A stretch of 64,000 nucleotides of DNA from Bugula neritina (lineage: Eukaryota > Bryozoa > Gymnolaemata > Cheilostomatida > Bugulidae), in NCBI GenBank assembly GCA_964035545.1, contig OZ037773.1, positions 1,122,751-1,186,750 of the forward strand, written 5' to 3'. Below the pieces are notes generated by a model that was not told the DNA's origin, searched no databases, and saw nothing but the letters and a program-made list of their open reading frames with translations. Both the position numbers and the translations under genes were made by a program. Shown here piece by piece: positions 23,821-36,692 of the stretch. Each line of letters starts with the position of its first letter. Position 1 is the stretch's first letter.

Positions 23821-25851
23821 GGAAAATTTAGCCTTTTGTTCGAAAGGTCAAAAGTTCACTCAAATTGTTTTATCTAATATGCTCATATAAAGTCTCTAAC
23901 CATTGCTCTTTCTTATGTGTTTACAAAAAGCTTTCAACACTCTTAAATTTAACATTGAAAGAATATAGTGCATATAACAAAAGTTACGCAATGATTTTTC
24001 AGAAGCATGCATTTTGCACTTGAACTTGCAAACTCTTTTATAAGTAGCAGATGACAGATGATGAAGTTGATTCACACCTCTGATTGGCTAAGTTCCACAT
24101 GGCCTAATGACAATGTAAATTGTCTCTAAGTTATTATAAAGCAATTATTCATTCATTACACTTGCACAAAATGTCATATGAAAATATAACAAGCAACAAA
24201 GCTATTATTCGATACCAAGCCCTTAAAATGTTCATAGTTTAGTTTGTCTTGAGCCTAAAGACATGTAGATAAACTTCTTTGGTAGGCTTGTTTCTACGGC
24301 AACCAACACTTTTCCTATCAAAGTGTTATCAGCAACAAAAAGTATATCGGGAATAGTAAAGTTCTTATATCTGTAGCAAAAGCACAACTGCAATAAATGT
24401 TATTTTCCAACAACCTAAAATTGTTAAAGATGAAGTGCCATCTGCCACATGCAAAGCCATAATCATGCAAGACAAAATGATATCTGCAGCAAAAATTTAG
24501 AAATTAGAATAGTCTATTGTCTCAGGCAGTAACAAATGCAACAATGACAAAAGTTTTATAATATATTAATGCAGGCCCTAAACCTGTGAACGGAAAGAGT
24601 CAAGACAATTTTATTCATATTCTTTTACCTTCTAGCTCAACACAATGTTTTGGAAATCAAAATTATTTATTTTTCACATTTTTTAAGTGCTCCCTTTGTG
24701 ACCTCACCTGATCTCAAACCACATCTTCCAATGCGTGCTTCCTCAGTGGATCTTACTCCAGCAGCACTACAGTCATCTAATGCAGTCTAATTGTCATGGC
24801 AGCGTATAAACAGTCAGGTTGTCATGGCAACTCATGCGCAGCCATTATAGGGGAGAAGGCAAGAGAGACAATCTCCTCCTTAGGTGAATCCTCTAAGAAG
24901 TCTTGACGCCACTGAGAGAAACCAAGCCCATCACCATGCCACCACAACTACACAACATTTCATTTAGTATAACCATAGGCAATGTCTGCCAATTGTCAGT
25001 AAGAAGTAGCTCTTGGGTGTCATGATGCGAGATTTGACATTGTTGGTTTGAATCTAGAACGTCAAGAAACAACCAGATCATCTACTGCAATTTTCACCAA
25101 CAAGTAGACATGGTATGTAGGAAGATAACTGCCAACTTTTTTTCAAGAAAATTAGTTGGGAAAAGTTGTACTTGAATACTATCTTAACTCTTACAGTACC
25201 AATGTTCAACTACTGATTGTTCATTTATGCCATTTCAAAATATCTATAATCATTGAGTAAAAAAATATCAAAATCAAATAAAACGAACCAAAAAACTGAT
25301 AAATTGGTATCTTCATTTTAGAAAACGTTTTCACTTTTTTTTCATTTTAGCCAATGGCTGAACAGTAAGAAACATTTTAATATAAAATCTTTTGAGATGC
25401 AGAGCTAGGATGGTAACTGAATAAGTGGGAAGTAAATGGCCAGGCATCTTTATGCCTATATTATTTACCAGCCCAGCACTGCACTTTCAAACAGATATAC
25501 AGTACATGGTTGATAGCAAGCAGCCTGCACTTCCATTGAGATTCTTAGTTGTATAACTGACATCTAAGAAGGCTAACTATAGATGATAGCTATTTCTGCT
25601 CAATTGGAAGTCATTAATTAAACTGGGCCCTACTCTTCATTTTATTGGACTAGTTAAGAAGTTCTGCACACCCACCCTCAATCAGTTAGCGTAGTGGTTG
25701 TGACACCAACTAGTTGTGAGCTATGCTAATGGTTGTAGTTACCAGTTAAGAAGTGAACTGTATTTTGTATATAAGTTGCAACACTTTGTATACAGAAACA
25801 GTCATTAGCTGGTTTATCTATGGAACATCTGCTGGTGGGGTACTAGACATC
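23821..25851. other. Intergenic, no gene recognised
   Basis: AT-rich with frequent stops. A modestly GC-richer patch at 24700-24930 has no frame I can assign. The region directly upstream of 25852 should contain the promoter of the first cysteine-rich gene, but I see no convincing TATA box. Confidence 0.4.
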
Positions 25852-27565
25852 ATGGAGAAATACTCAGTTCAGGTAGACCTACACAGAAGCAGAGTGAAAG
25901 CTCTTACTGCCATGCTAGCTTTCACTTGGGTGGTATTACTAAGTTTGATAGCTTGCAATGTCATCTTCTGGCAGGCTGGCCGACTGGGCACTTGCTCTCC
26001 TGTGTCATCCTCAATAGCCAATAACACTGCAGCTGTAAGTATCTGGTAACTGGACAAATCTTAATTATTTATTAACTATTTGAATAATTAATGACTCAGG
26101 GCAAATGATGATCATTTCTTAAGCTTGACTTCAAATTTGAAATAATTTTAACATGCATATATCTTATTTCAAATGTTCTAAGAGATCTAAATTTATGCAA
26201 ATTTTTTTTGTTTTGCCATCCTACAAAATATTATATTTTTATGACTGTATTGGAATCGCTATAATAATTACTATAGGGCCTATTAAGTTGCGATTACATA
26301 TGTTTAAATGTGATTAAAAATTTTTTTTTTCTTTTTATTGCTTTAGAATGTTGAATTAGGGCAACAACTCCAGATAAAGGCAGAAGTGATAAGCAGGGTA
26401 AAGAGGGGAGATGACGATGATGACCGAGAAGTAAATACCTATATAGATTACTTTCTATTTCACGCTTTAAGCTTTCTCTTTCTTTTGCGTAATCGCTTTA
26501 AATTCTAATGAGATTTAAAAATTCTGAAACATTAATTGCAGTGTTGTTACTCAATTCCAGGGCACCTGTTAACTGAACTAAAATACTAATGTTGACATGA
26601 TTAATTTGCACATTCTTATAAGGACACTGAATAGTCCTGAGATATTATTAATTGACCTCCATTATTCAAAGAAGAAAAACCATTAAGAAAATTATTCTGT
26701 AGTAATATGGGTTGGCCTATATAGTGTCAACATGCTGGAATTTTAATTGTTATGTTGAAAGATCGCATTACACTAATGTATTATGATATTTATATACTAA
26801 TATGTAATTTTTTATTGGCAGATGACACACCTTTATTTTGAATGCTAGCTGTTTGAATACAACTTAAAAAACTGTTTTACAAGCATTATTTTGTTTTAAT
26901 TACATTAAGCTGCGCATAGCATTACTCATAGCAGTGGGTGCATCACTCCAGCCTGTGCTCTCAAAAAACCTTTCAGCAACTGAGGTCTGCAAGCAAGTTT
27001 GACTCAAAAATTGACAATAAGGCCCCAGGCTATGCCAATGATCATTATATGGCAGCTAGAGAGGAATTTAGATTGGAGAGGAATTCATCATGCAGCTGAT
27101 GTACTTGTACAACCACTTGGCATAACTTCCATGTGCCGCCCTGTAAACCTTGGAAGATATATTCAACATGTCAACATAACGCTTTCTGGCCCATGAATAA
27201 ATTAGTCATTTTTTTGCCTTCACTTGAAATTTTCTTCCATTCAGCTAAAAATTAGAATCAGTTTTTATTCACATTGTATTTCTCATAAGATAGATATACT
27301 ACTAGAGCAAAGGGAGTAGCTTTTATTTGTGTCTGGTAACTGTTCAAGATATTTTCTTTAGATCTTTGGAACTCATGGGTTTTGTCGAATTGTCCAACAC
27401 ACTTCCTGTAGTCTCTTCAGAAGAAAGAGATCTGAAGATGACAGAAAGGTATATGTATGCACTCCGTATGTCAATGAAAAATCTGCCGCAGGAGCTATGA
27501 AAGTTGGAAATGGAGTTGGGGGAGTGAGCTGCTACCCCCGTGCTATGATTGTTTGCGGAGAATAA
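25852..27565 (+). CDS. Type II membrane, furin-site, cysteine-rich protein 1 (unrecognised family)
   Basis: Three exons, all joined in phase 0: 25852-26034, 26347-26430, 27362-27565, giving 156 residues. Residues 1-16 are a short charged N-terminus. Residues about 17-40 form one hydrophobic segment (MLAFTWVVLLSLIACNVIFW) without a cleavable-signal look, so a type II (N-in) topology is likely. Exon 2 carries RVKR followed by GDDDDDRE, a furin-type site. Exon 3 encodes the C-terminal domain: C-x7-C, then basic RRKR, then VYVCTPY, a glycine-rich run, and SCYPRAMIVCGE with a second C-x7-C ending two residues before the stop. Five cysteines, an odd number, suggest a disulfide-linked dimer. Paralogues lie at 29263-31481 and 41842-43853. 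I infer a membrane-tethered precursor of a released ligand; I cannot match it to a known family. An ATG-less upstream extension is open but not shared with paralogues. Confidence 0.75.
26905..27196. other. Unexplained GC-richer island in intron 2 of cysteine-rich gene 1
   Basis: A CTTTCAG acceptor-like site at about 26970-26976 is followed by an in-phase stretch of about 40 codons with a stop near 27096. A second frame stays open from 26999 to 27196. Neither frame has counterparts in the two paralogues. It could be an alternative exon, a poison exon or a transposon scrap. Confidence 0.25.
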
Positions 27566-28032
27566 GAATAGGGCAGCAGCTGACAGTTGCTTTTTATATG
27601 ACTGAATATTATTTATAAATAGCTGATTTCTCCTCTTTTTATACATAGGTTATTTTTTCTATTTTTGCCGATTTCCATGTTTCCTAAACTTTTTGTTTTG
27701 TTAAATAAATAGCCTCAAAAATTTAACCATATTATTTTGCAGTATCTCTACACTATATCTCTTTTCTATCTCTATTTTATATATCACTATTTCACATCTA
27801 TCCTATAACTTATGTCCCATTTCTGTTCTACACTATATCTATATCAAATAGCTATTCTATTTATATTATTTCTATATCTATTCTATCTCTATTCTGTATC
27901 TAAATCATATATTTGTTTTATTCTATTAGCACATACAACTTCATTTCTTGAGTTAAAACGTTTCACAAGGTGAGGCAACTGCTATAATTCAGACTCTACA
28001 CACTAATTAAAGGTTTCAAAATCTTCTAATTA
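27566..28032. other. Intergenic, pyrimidine-rich AT sequence
   Basis: TATCTCTATT/CTATATC low-complexity sequence occupies 27740-27900. No coding sequence seen; the 3' UTR of the preceding gene probably lies at the start. Confidence 0.4.
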
Positions 28033-28267
28033 AAAACACTCACGAAAGTTTATAGTCGTTATCTCTGTGAGAAATCCCTGATGGATAGGGTTTTTGTTAA
28101 AGCAAGATAAGGACTTAATTTAAATGAGGCACAGGAGCAACTATGACTGGATGCTCTTCCTAACATCACCAATGGCCTTTGTCCGGGCTCGAACCTATGA
28201 CCCCGTGTTTACTAGGCAAACTCGCTCTAACCCCTAGGGCCTAGACCATGACAGCTCCCTCTTCAAC
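28033..28267 (-). mobile_element. tRNA-derived SINE with 12-bp target duplication
   Basis: On the minus strand the element opens with a tRNA-like head: TCATGGTCTAGG...GGTTAGAGC (A-box-like) and GGTTCGAGCCC (B box). A body with GTTAGGAAGAGCATCCAGTC follows, then a tail ending in TTTATAGTCGTT... The 12-base duplication ATCTTCTAATTA flanks it at 28021-28032 and 28268-28279. The same family is at 33740-33965 (plus) and 32240-32365 (minus). Confidence 0.88.
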
Positions 28268-28660
28268 ATCTTCTAATTAGATAAGTTTTTAAAGAAATAG
28301 ACAGCTCATTCTCAAATTAATGATTTCCAACTCAACTCACTTCGTTCTAACTGTAAAACAGCTAGACAAAACATCTAGTAAAAAAGGTATGCAAAACATA
28401 GAGCTGAGAGCATAACTCCTAATCAATATGTAGTGTAGTAAGTTAATAGTTATCTTTTTATAGCACTAGTGTGAGTTGAGTGTGTAACTTCAAGTTAAGG
28501 CTGTGTTTTGAACTTGAAGATATATAGCAAAATAAATGCAATATCATGAGATGAACCCATATTTGTTATGTAAATTTATTTGCTTATCACAAACAATAGC
28601 ATCAGCAAAACAACATGCACCTTAGCATTAAACCTGATGCAAGAAGGCTGTTTATATATT

Positions 28661-29044
<384 letters not shown>

Positions 29045-29262
29045 CAAAGTCAGTATGTCCAACTAAATCAAACCTGCGGAAAATTTATAAAAATAGCTCA
29101 AAAATGAAAAACCCTGTCATTGAATTATATTTAATCGACTGCGAAAAATTCTATTCAGTTATATGAGAGTTAATGTCTTTCAAAAAATAATTATAGTAGC
29201 ACTTTTGTACTGCTATAAATGAATGAATAGAATTAAAAAAATTAGTATAAAAGCCTATAATT

Positions 29263-31481
29263 CTACGCAGCACATGTAACTACAGCTCGGGGTATGCAGG
29301 CCCCACCCCCAACTATGTTGTTATTTTCAGTGTCATAGTTTACTGTCAACTTTTCGTCATTGTCCGCTAGAGATAAAGAAGGGCTGCAGGTAAACACTTC
29401 CTCTGGATCATCACTCTTCTGATCAGTAGATCTCCTTTTTCTGTATCCACACGCTGTTTCATAAACAACTCGGCAGGAGCGGAATGAGTTTGCCGTCTGC
29501 ATAAAAAAAGAAAAGTTTTGGCTTTCACAATACCTACTTCAATTAAGATTAGAAAGAGGTTACGAGCCAATAGTTTTCTGACATGTTAGTCTGCGGTAGT
29601 ACAAGTTCAAGGTAAAGAAGTTTTCCAAACTAAATCCAAGCAAAGTGCAGTGTAATATAAATAACAATCTATAAAATATAATTTCAAACGTAAGTTTACT
29701 CTTTACAACAACCGAAACAAGCATTTAAACTTGACACTGATAGTTAAATTAACAACACACGCAACTCCAAACTTCAAATGTCACATTATGATTGAACTGG
29801 TGCAATTTAAAAACAGACAATTTTCATTTTAAGATCAAATTTCATTGAAAATAGTTTTCAAGAAAACTGCAAGTTGACTTTTAAAAGCGTTAATCGTAAG
29901 ATGTGATATCAGAGTTTAGTTTTTGCCAGACAACTTCTGCATTATACATGTATTTCATATATACTATAAGGAATCTCACTCACCCCCCTGTCATCTTTAT
30001 CATCTCCTCTCTTTACTCTTTCCAGTATCCTTTGACCTTCTTCAAACTTATTTCTCAATTCATCTTTCTAAAAAATTGAAACCAATTCAAAAATCTTGAG
30101 AAACACATGATAATTGTAAGAATTAGATTATATGGCTGTAGCATACTAATATTATAATTGAAGAATGACTGCTTTTACCTGCAACATACTATAGTTGCAT
30201 ACTTGCTGCTTTTACCTACAGCATAGCAGTTTTAGTCTTTGCAGTAACGCTATTGTGCAAAGTATGCAAATAAAATGAGACATAAGTGCAGTTTGCCCTT
30301 ATTTTCTTTAAATATTGCCAGTTTTCTATCAACAGTATTATATTGCAGTGGTCAAATTTAGGGGGTTATAAAGGGTAGCCCTTTCTTTTTTCCTTGAGGT
30401 GCCATAAATTTAACAGTATACCCTCACCATACTACCCCACTGCATTCAATAATATATGTGGAATAAGTTATTAAATGGTGAAACTCTATGTAATGTCAAA
30501 AGCCAAAGCACACAGGCTATTATAGCCAATGCCATTAAATTCACTTTAACAGCTTCACAAATAAACAGTTTCTCCATAAACTCACCAAGTTAATTTTTTG
30601 GTTCTATGTGTGTCATTCATGCTTGCTCAGTTTGTAAAAATGTGAAGTTGTAACACAATTAATTATTTTCACCAAATGAGTATCAATACAATAATTCATT
30701 TTCTTTGTAAAAGGACTCAACAATAAACCATTTATTGCTTATAGAGATGCAATACAAACTAACTATATTTATGTTTCGTATTTTAGAACTGTCACTTATT
30801 CACTTGATCCTATTCATTTTTCTAGTTGAGTTTAGCCCTACACTTTATTAAAATTGCATGCAGTCTGAAATAAGTGACAAATTCAAATAACATGTGATTG
30901 CCCAGGAAGGTAATTTACTTTCCCCACACCCTACTTCATTTGATTGAGGAACATGTCTCCAATGCCATCTTAAGTACTAGGGTGATTATCTATTTTATTT
31001 TCAAGATTCCTCCATCATTCTTTCTAGACTCTGACCACATAATAGAGTGATAAATCTTATTCAAAGAATTTAGAGCCCAGGCTAAGCCTAAACAACCAGG
31101 TGTTGGTTTGCGGTAAATAAAATCCCCATTTTTTGCAACTTATTCTGAAGGCAACTTAAATTTCCTAATATTTTATTAAATTCATTAGAACAATGCAAAA
31201 TATTAAAAACTTAGTTTACAGAGATTGCTATCACTAACATACGAGTAGTCCACAGGAATGTGTGCTACTGTATTCTACACCATACTCACAGCTTTGTTGG
31301 TGACCAGTCTCGTTGGTGCTAGAGATATTTCCTGGCTGGAATTTGTCAAGCGCCAGTACAAATGTATGTTGAAGCCTACTAGGCAAAGTAAAGCTATCCA
31401 AGTAGCAGCTAATGCTAAATTAAGTCTTTTGACTTTCTGTTTATAGGCTTCAATTTGTGCAGAGTCTTTCTCCAAGTCCAT
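29263..31481 (-). CDS. Type II membrane, furin-site, cysteine-rich protein 2 (unrecognised family)
   Basis: Three phase-0 exons on the minus strand: 31290-31481, 29984-30067, 29263-29496, giving 169 residues. Residues about 20-43 form the membrane segment (LALAATWIALLCLVGFNIHL), clearly similar to gene 1 (TWIALL against TWVVLL, then FNI against CNV). Exon 2 is exactly 84 bp as in gene 1 and encodes ERVKRGDDKDDRG, again a furin-type site followed by acids. Exon 3 has SC-x7-C with CRVVYETAC, then RKRRS, then VFTCSPS, an acidic spacer, and GGGACIPRAVVTCAA at the end. The cysteine spacing equals gene 1: C-x7-C, C, C-x7-C. The spacer before the last pair is longer. Head-to-head with the SLC46 relic at 32014. 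Function inferred as for gene 1. Confidence 0.78.
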
Positions 31482-32013
31482 CCTCTGTTCTTTGATCTCT
31501 GTATGGACTGACTCCAGAGATATGAAGCTATGCTATTGCAGCCTTTCAACTTTTATTTGCAGTCATATACCTTTCAGTTTAGGACATCATTATCATTATT
31601 TTTACATACTAATTGCAGTGATCTAGGGGTGGAGGTAACCACTAGTAGTAGCTAAAGCTATCTAGCTAGTTTAATGGGCGACGGCACACCTTAATTGATT
31701 GCTTCCAATCTAGCTACAGATTTTAATAGGCAATGTAAAGACACGCAGTAGTATTGCATTGTCACAGCACTTGGAGTGCTATAATTAGTTGCCAAAGGCT
31801 ATAATTAACACAATAAAACTAATAGTATGACCTCAAATATATACAGTAGCTATTAACAACTTTTCAGCTGTATACTTGAATTTGTTTTGCCAAAAGTAAT
31901 ACCAGAAGTAATAACTTAAATCTTCTTCTATTCAATTGGTGCACGTATTATGTTGTTTTAAGATTTGCATTCGGTCTGCTTGCAATGTAACAGAACAGTC
32001 ACTGAGGATCAAT

Positions 32014-32114
32014 ATGACAAAACAGAATATGCATAAGCTGTTAGACCTTTGGCCAGCCAACAAACTGAGGAGATGCAAGCAGAGCCTGGCATATGGTGGC
32101 CGCATGTATGGTAT
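32014..32114 (-). pseudogene. Relic of a third SLC46-like transporter copy (exon 2 fragment)
   Basis: The plus strand GGCCAGCCAACAAACTGAGG, continuing with AGATGCAAGCAGAGCC and CATATGGTGG...GCATGTATGGTA, matches the corresponding part of exon 2 of the SLC46-like genes (35670-35760 and 39500-39590), with an internal deletion near GTGGC/CGCATG. No intact frame and no other exon is visible nearby. It has the same orientation as the intact genes. Confidence 0.75.
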
Positions 32115-32239
32115 AGAGTTAATTGGCAAAGAAAGAAATTTAAGCAAGTGATGTGAAGACTTGATAGATCCCTCAACAACTTGAATGTTTTGTGTTCATT
32201 TAAAATCTTCATCTTTGTGTTAGGAATTCTCAAGTGAGC

Positions 32240-32365
32240 CGAGAAGTATGTTGTGGCACAGAAACAATTGTGACCAGCTGCTCTTCCTGACATCATTACT
32301 AGCCCTGCCAAGATTCGAACTCTTGACCTGAGCTCTAACCAATTGACTGTTCCTATAAGAGCCAT
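32240..32365 (-). mobile_element. Truncated tRNA-derived SINE
   Basis: Reverse complement shows AATTGGTTAGAGCTCAGGTC (tRNA-head A-box side), GAGTTCGAATCTTGG (B box) and GATGTCAGGAAGAGCAGCTG, the diverged body of the family at 28033 and 33740. The 3' end is missing and the head carries deletions. Confidence 0.65.
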
Positions 32366-32459
32366 CTGCGCTCAAATGAAAAAATTGCAAAAACTGTCAT
32401 TAATTGAGATCATGTTAGTTTTAGCAATTCAGTTTGTTTGTCTAGGCTTATATACTTGT

Positions 32460-33365
32460 ATATGCTCCAAAAATACCTCCATGTGCTATATACATCAATC
32501 ATATATATGTTATATATTTTTAATATGTAATATATTATGCTTTCATATCATATATTTTATGCATATAATATGTGTAATATACTATATACTTTCATATGTT
32601 CTATTCTATGACATTTTATGTTATATAGTATATGCATAATATTATAATAATTGTTTGAACTACAAGTCATTATTAAAACACTCATGCTCAGGTTTTACTA
32701 CAGTAAGACTTTCTTTAGATTCCATAATATAGTTAATTTTAATAAAGTCTAAAGTAATTATGTGCAGTTAACAGTATGCAGGGTGTAGTGTGCAGTGTTT
32801 AACATGCAGTGTGTAAAAGTGTACTTTGTAGAGTCTATAATGTGTAGCCTGTAGTGTTTAGCGTATATTGTGTAGTGTGTAGTGTATAGTGTGTAGTGTA
32901 TAGTGTGTAGTGTGTAGTGTGTAGTGTGTAGTGTGTAATGTGTAGTGTGTAGTGTGTAGTGTGTAGTGTGTAGCGTGTAGTGTGTAGTGTGTAGCCTGTA
33001 GTGTGTAGCGTGTAGGGTGTAGTGTGTAGTGTGTAGTGTGTAGTGTGTAGTGTGTAGTGTGTAGTGTGTAGTGTGTAGTGTGTAGTGTGTAGTGTGTAGT
33101 GTGTAGTGTGTAGTGTGTAGTGTGTAGTGTGTAGTGTGTAGTGTGTAGTGTGTAGTGTCCGGTGTGTAGTGTCCGGTGTGTAGTGTGCAGTGTTTAACAT
33201 GCAGTGTGTAGTGTGTACTTTGTAGAGTCTATAATGTGCAGCCTGTAGTGTGTAGTGTGCAATGTTTACTGTACAGTGTTTAGTGTGTACTAGGTAGTGT
33301 ATAATGTGTAGCCTGTAGTGTGTACTTGGAGGTGTTTAACATGCAGTGTGTAGTGTGTAGGCTGT
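32460..33365. repeat. AT-rich tract followed by 7-bp satellite (GTGTAGT)n
   Basis: 32460-32640 is TATATGTTATAT-type low-complexity sequence. From about 32847 to 33160 the unit GTGTAGT repeats almost perfectly about 45 times, flanked by degenerate arms (32770-32846, 33160-33365) with longer units such as GTGCAGTGTTTAACATGCA that occur on both sides. The paired outer blocks (32786-32835, 33184-33240) look like a duplication of the array edge. Confidence 0.9.
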
Positions 33366-33739
33366 AGATAATCAAAGTTTTATGATATCATGAGTGACTA
33401 AAGATTTCTAAAATGATAAAGCCTCTCTATTTGAAAGCGTTGAGCAACTTTTATATGCATCTAATAAAGTCGCAGGATGCTTGTGTCTCAAGTATTCAAA
33501 GCTTCATGTAAAAAAATTAAAACAATAATAAATATTTAATATACAATAACTATGGTTTTCACATTTAAATAATTATAAAGTGACTAGCTACGGAATAGAG
33601 TTGCACTCAAAAATGAGATTTAGAAAGTTGATTGAATGCACCCACAAGTTTATCCATGACCCCTAGCAACTTATACCATGATAGCTACCAGTTGCTAGAT
33701 TAAATCTAAGTTATTAAATTCATTAATTACCACTAATAG

Positions 33740-33965
33740 AGGGAGCAGTCGTGGTCTAGGGGTTAGAGCTTTTGCTTTGGAAGGAGAAAGTCATGGGTTC
33801 GAGCCCAACAAAAACTGTTGGTGATGTTAGGAAGAGCATCCAGTCATAGTTTCTCTTGTGCCCCATCTGAATAAGTCCTTAGCCAGATTTAACAAAAATC
33901 CTTTTCTATCAGGGGTTTCTCATAGAGATAGGGACTATAAATTTTCATGAGGTTTTGAGTTACTA
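33740..33965 (+). mobile_element. tRNA-derived SINE
   Basis: GGAGCAGTCGTGGTCTAGGG then GTTAGAGC form the A-box side and GGGTTCGAGCCC the B box. The body has GTTAGGAAGAGCATCCAGTC and the tail TCTCATAGAGATAGGGACT then ATAAATTTTC. It aligns along its whole length, inverted, with 28033-28267. No clear target duplication found. Confidence 0.85.
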
Positions 33966-34283
33966 CAAGTAACTGTTTTCCTCACTATATAGCTACTGTG
34001 TGCTACATTATATACTCCCGTACTAAAGATCCGTTGTCAGTAACACCTGAAGTATATTAGATGTTGTGAAATTAAAATAAAGAGCATCAAGAACAGTTTG
34101 TTTTGACAATTTTTATTGTAGCACCTTTCAAAGCTTTAAAACATATTTTGAAAGTATATTTCGTAGAAAGAAAATATAAAAAAGTTACAGCTACAAAAAC
34201 TATCTGGCTAAAAAATATAAAAAATAATGTAAGTATGTAGGGCATGTGTTAGAGCTCAACCCTGCTAATTGGTAGACCTAAAG
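33966..34283. other. 3' flank of SLC46-like gene A
   Basis: No gene. On the minus strand this should be the 3' UTR of the transporter at 34284-36692. It is AT-rich, with no feature I can single out. Confidence 0.4.
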
Positions 34284-36692
34284 CTAGAGATTAGTGTTCT
34301 GTAATTTGTTGAGGTAAATGAAGGCAATCATTGCAAAAATATACATAGTAGAGCCTATGTCAAAAAACAGGCCTGGTGCTACAGGTAAAGTGGCGGTGTA
34401 TAGGTATTTATATATTACAGTGACTACTGCACCAGTTATAGTCTGTAGTATAGCGACGTAGGAAAACACATTCCCAAGTTCACTTTTGTCTACCAGACTT
34501 ATTTGTATGGAACGGTTGACTGCAAAAAATACTGATTGCATCCCATAAAAAGTGGCACCAATCCAAATACTGTAAGGTATGGAGTCAATCGGTATAATTA
34601 ACAGTGCAATGGACATGCTGGCAGATGCCACAAGACCTAAGCGGGGCTGGTCTAGTTTTAAGAATTTTTTGAAAACCCAAATAATAATTGGCCCCCCAAC
34701 TACTTTTATCACATATCCATATGTATTGTACAGAGAGTAAAGAGTCAACGACATTTCTTTCTCTTTTATGAAATACAGGAAGCCAAGAGAATGAGGTCCG
34801 CTGACAGCTGTGAAAGCCAACAAGTAAATTACAAAACATAAGTTTAAGGAGAGGCGCGCGTTTCCCTCTCGCTTTCTAAAAACACATTTAATGGCATCTA
34901 GCATATGATTGAGGCCAATCACATCGCGCCATGTGTACTTCCTGTCTGATTTCACGGTGATGTCAGTGACACATATTAATACAACAGGAAGAGGAAGTAG
35001 TGTAAGTGCCGAGCTGATGTACATCATATTAGCTAAACCTAAGTTGTCTATGATTGGTCCATTAATCAAATATCCTATCATAGCGCCAGCAAGAAATGTT
35101 CCTTCGGTAATGGCCATCGACATGGTCCGGTTTTCTGCTGTTGAAGTGAGTGCGATGTAGCTAAAACTTGACATCAGAACCTGTAGTGCAGGAACTCAGA
35201 ATTACAACATGGTCTAATCGTAACTTTGACTTTGTTCAATATAACTAATCAAAAAACAATTAGCTGCACCTGGAATAACATCTAGACCAACTCAAATTTG
35301 GTCTTAGCATAGTATCTAATAAAATACCCTAATCTCACTAATTTACTCCAATCAGATTTAGCCCAATCGTTTGAAGGACAAACAATTAAATTGGCAGAAA
35401 TTGTTTTTAAGCTTTGGAATATGTTAAAATCGTAGGAATTGATATAATTTTTTTTATCAACCTTTAAAGAAATTTTTTTGTAAATAAGCTATAGCTATAT
35501 TTGTTTTTCTACTTTTTAAAAAAGAATATATAATAATTTATTTCAAACAATAATAAATCTCACATACTTAGTTTTAAGATGGTTTAAAAAATAATTTAAA
35601 CATATATACCTACTAACCATAGAATATGAGCCAAGAAAACTTAGAAGAACAGAGTATCCAAGTACTGAGATCATTGGCCAGTCAACAAACTGAGGAGTTG
35701 CAAGCAGAGCCAGGTATATGGTGGCAACAGCACTACCAACACATGGCAGCATGTATGGTAGCTTATGACCAATCCTGTCACAGTAAGAACTTAGCATGAG
35801 GTTCACTATCACACAGAGTGGAAGGTAGGTGAGGACGTGATAGTTACCCCAAACAGCTACCTGGTCCTAAATTGCAAAACCATAAATATTGCATATAGTT
35901 TATATTTCTTATATACGAAAGATTTCTAAGATCTACAAAATTAAATCATATTTTATTTGCAATAATCTTACTCTGAGATTTTCTAAGAGTGATTCAAATA
36001 AGGATTGTCATGATTTATAAGTACTGATCTGAGTCAGTATAGTCATGAGTTATAAGTTGTAATGTGGGTCAGTATAGTCATGAGTCATAAGTACTAATGT
36101 GGGTCAGTATAGTCATGAGTCATAAGTACTAATGCGAGTCAGTATAGTCATGAGTCATAAGTACTAATCTGAGTCAGTATTGTCATGAGTCATAAGTACT
36201 AATGCGAGTCAGTATAGTCATGAGTCATAGGTACTCAGTTTGTATGAGAACTAAGCACAATAAAGTTTATCATGACGCTGGCTGGTTTGATTGACACATA
36301 TGAAATCTATTATGGTTAATGTGTTTTTGTGAGTTTCTGCTGCATAAACATGCCAATTGAAGAACTAACGCTGTGTAACGACAAACCTGCAGTTCTGGAT
36401 GAAGGACAGAGAAATCAGGATCCGCACACTGCGTCTGGTTTTTGTACTGGAGGTAGCATATCTTGTTGAAAAGCACAGCATCCAAACATATCAAGTTTAC
36501 AGCATATGGGATGAAGAAGAGCAGGTTGCAGACGTACACAGGATACGGAGATGGAGAGAAATTACAGAACAGACTTTTACCCACTGTATACTGTGTCCCT
36601 TCAAACTCTATGATGCTTTCCATGTTACTAGATAGTTTGTTGTTATAATCTACTTTTACCAGTTTTTCATTTGCTGGTTTCTGAGCAGACAT
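34284..36692 (-). CDS. SLC46-like major facilitator transporter, copy A
   Basis: Member of the major facilitator superfamily, nearest in my reading to SLC46 (proton-coupled folate transporter and relatives), which move solutes with protons across plasma or lysosomal membranes. Exons (minus): 36387-36692, 35618-35866, 34284-35180, phase 0 throughout, 483 residues. Exon 1 has a short cytosolic N-terminus (MSAQKPANE...), TM1 near residues 48-75 and a luminal Cys-bearing loop (NKICYLQYKNQTQCADPD). Exon 2 carries the MFS loop motif SSYCDRIGHKLPYMLP after TM2. Exon 3 encodes the remaining TMs and a central loop (DITVKSDRKYTWRDV). Exons 2 and 3 have exactly the same lengths as in copy B (249 and 897 bp). 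Start chosen because copy B also begins MS-x-Q. Substrate cannot be told. Confidence 0.87.
36011..36240. repeat. 35-bp minisatellite in intron 1 of copy A
   Basis: About six units of CAGTATAGTCATGAGTCATA plus AGTACTAATGTGGGT, 35-bp period (CAGTATAG at 36035, 36070 and onward). Minor unit differences (TGTGGGT, TGCGAGT, TCTGAGT). Confidence 0.92.

Noticed and set aside
25753-25851. Longer N-terminus for cysteine-rich gene 1
   Set aside because: The upstream frame is open, but the paralogues start at the equivalent of the Met at 25852, which also gives the expected short cytosolic tail.
27344-27646. 100-codon minus-strand frame
   Set aside because: Antisense shadow of exon 3 of cysteine-rich gene 1.
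32835-33200. 121-codon minus-strand frame of His/Thr/Leu repeats
   Set aside because: Artefact of the 7-bp GTGTAGT satellite.
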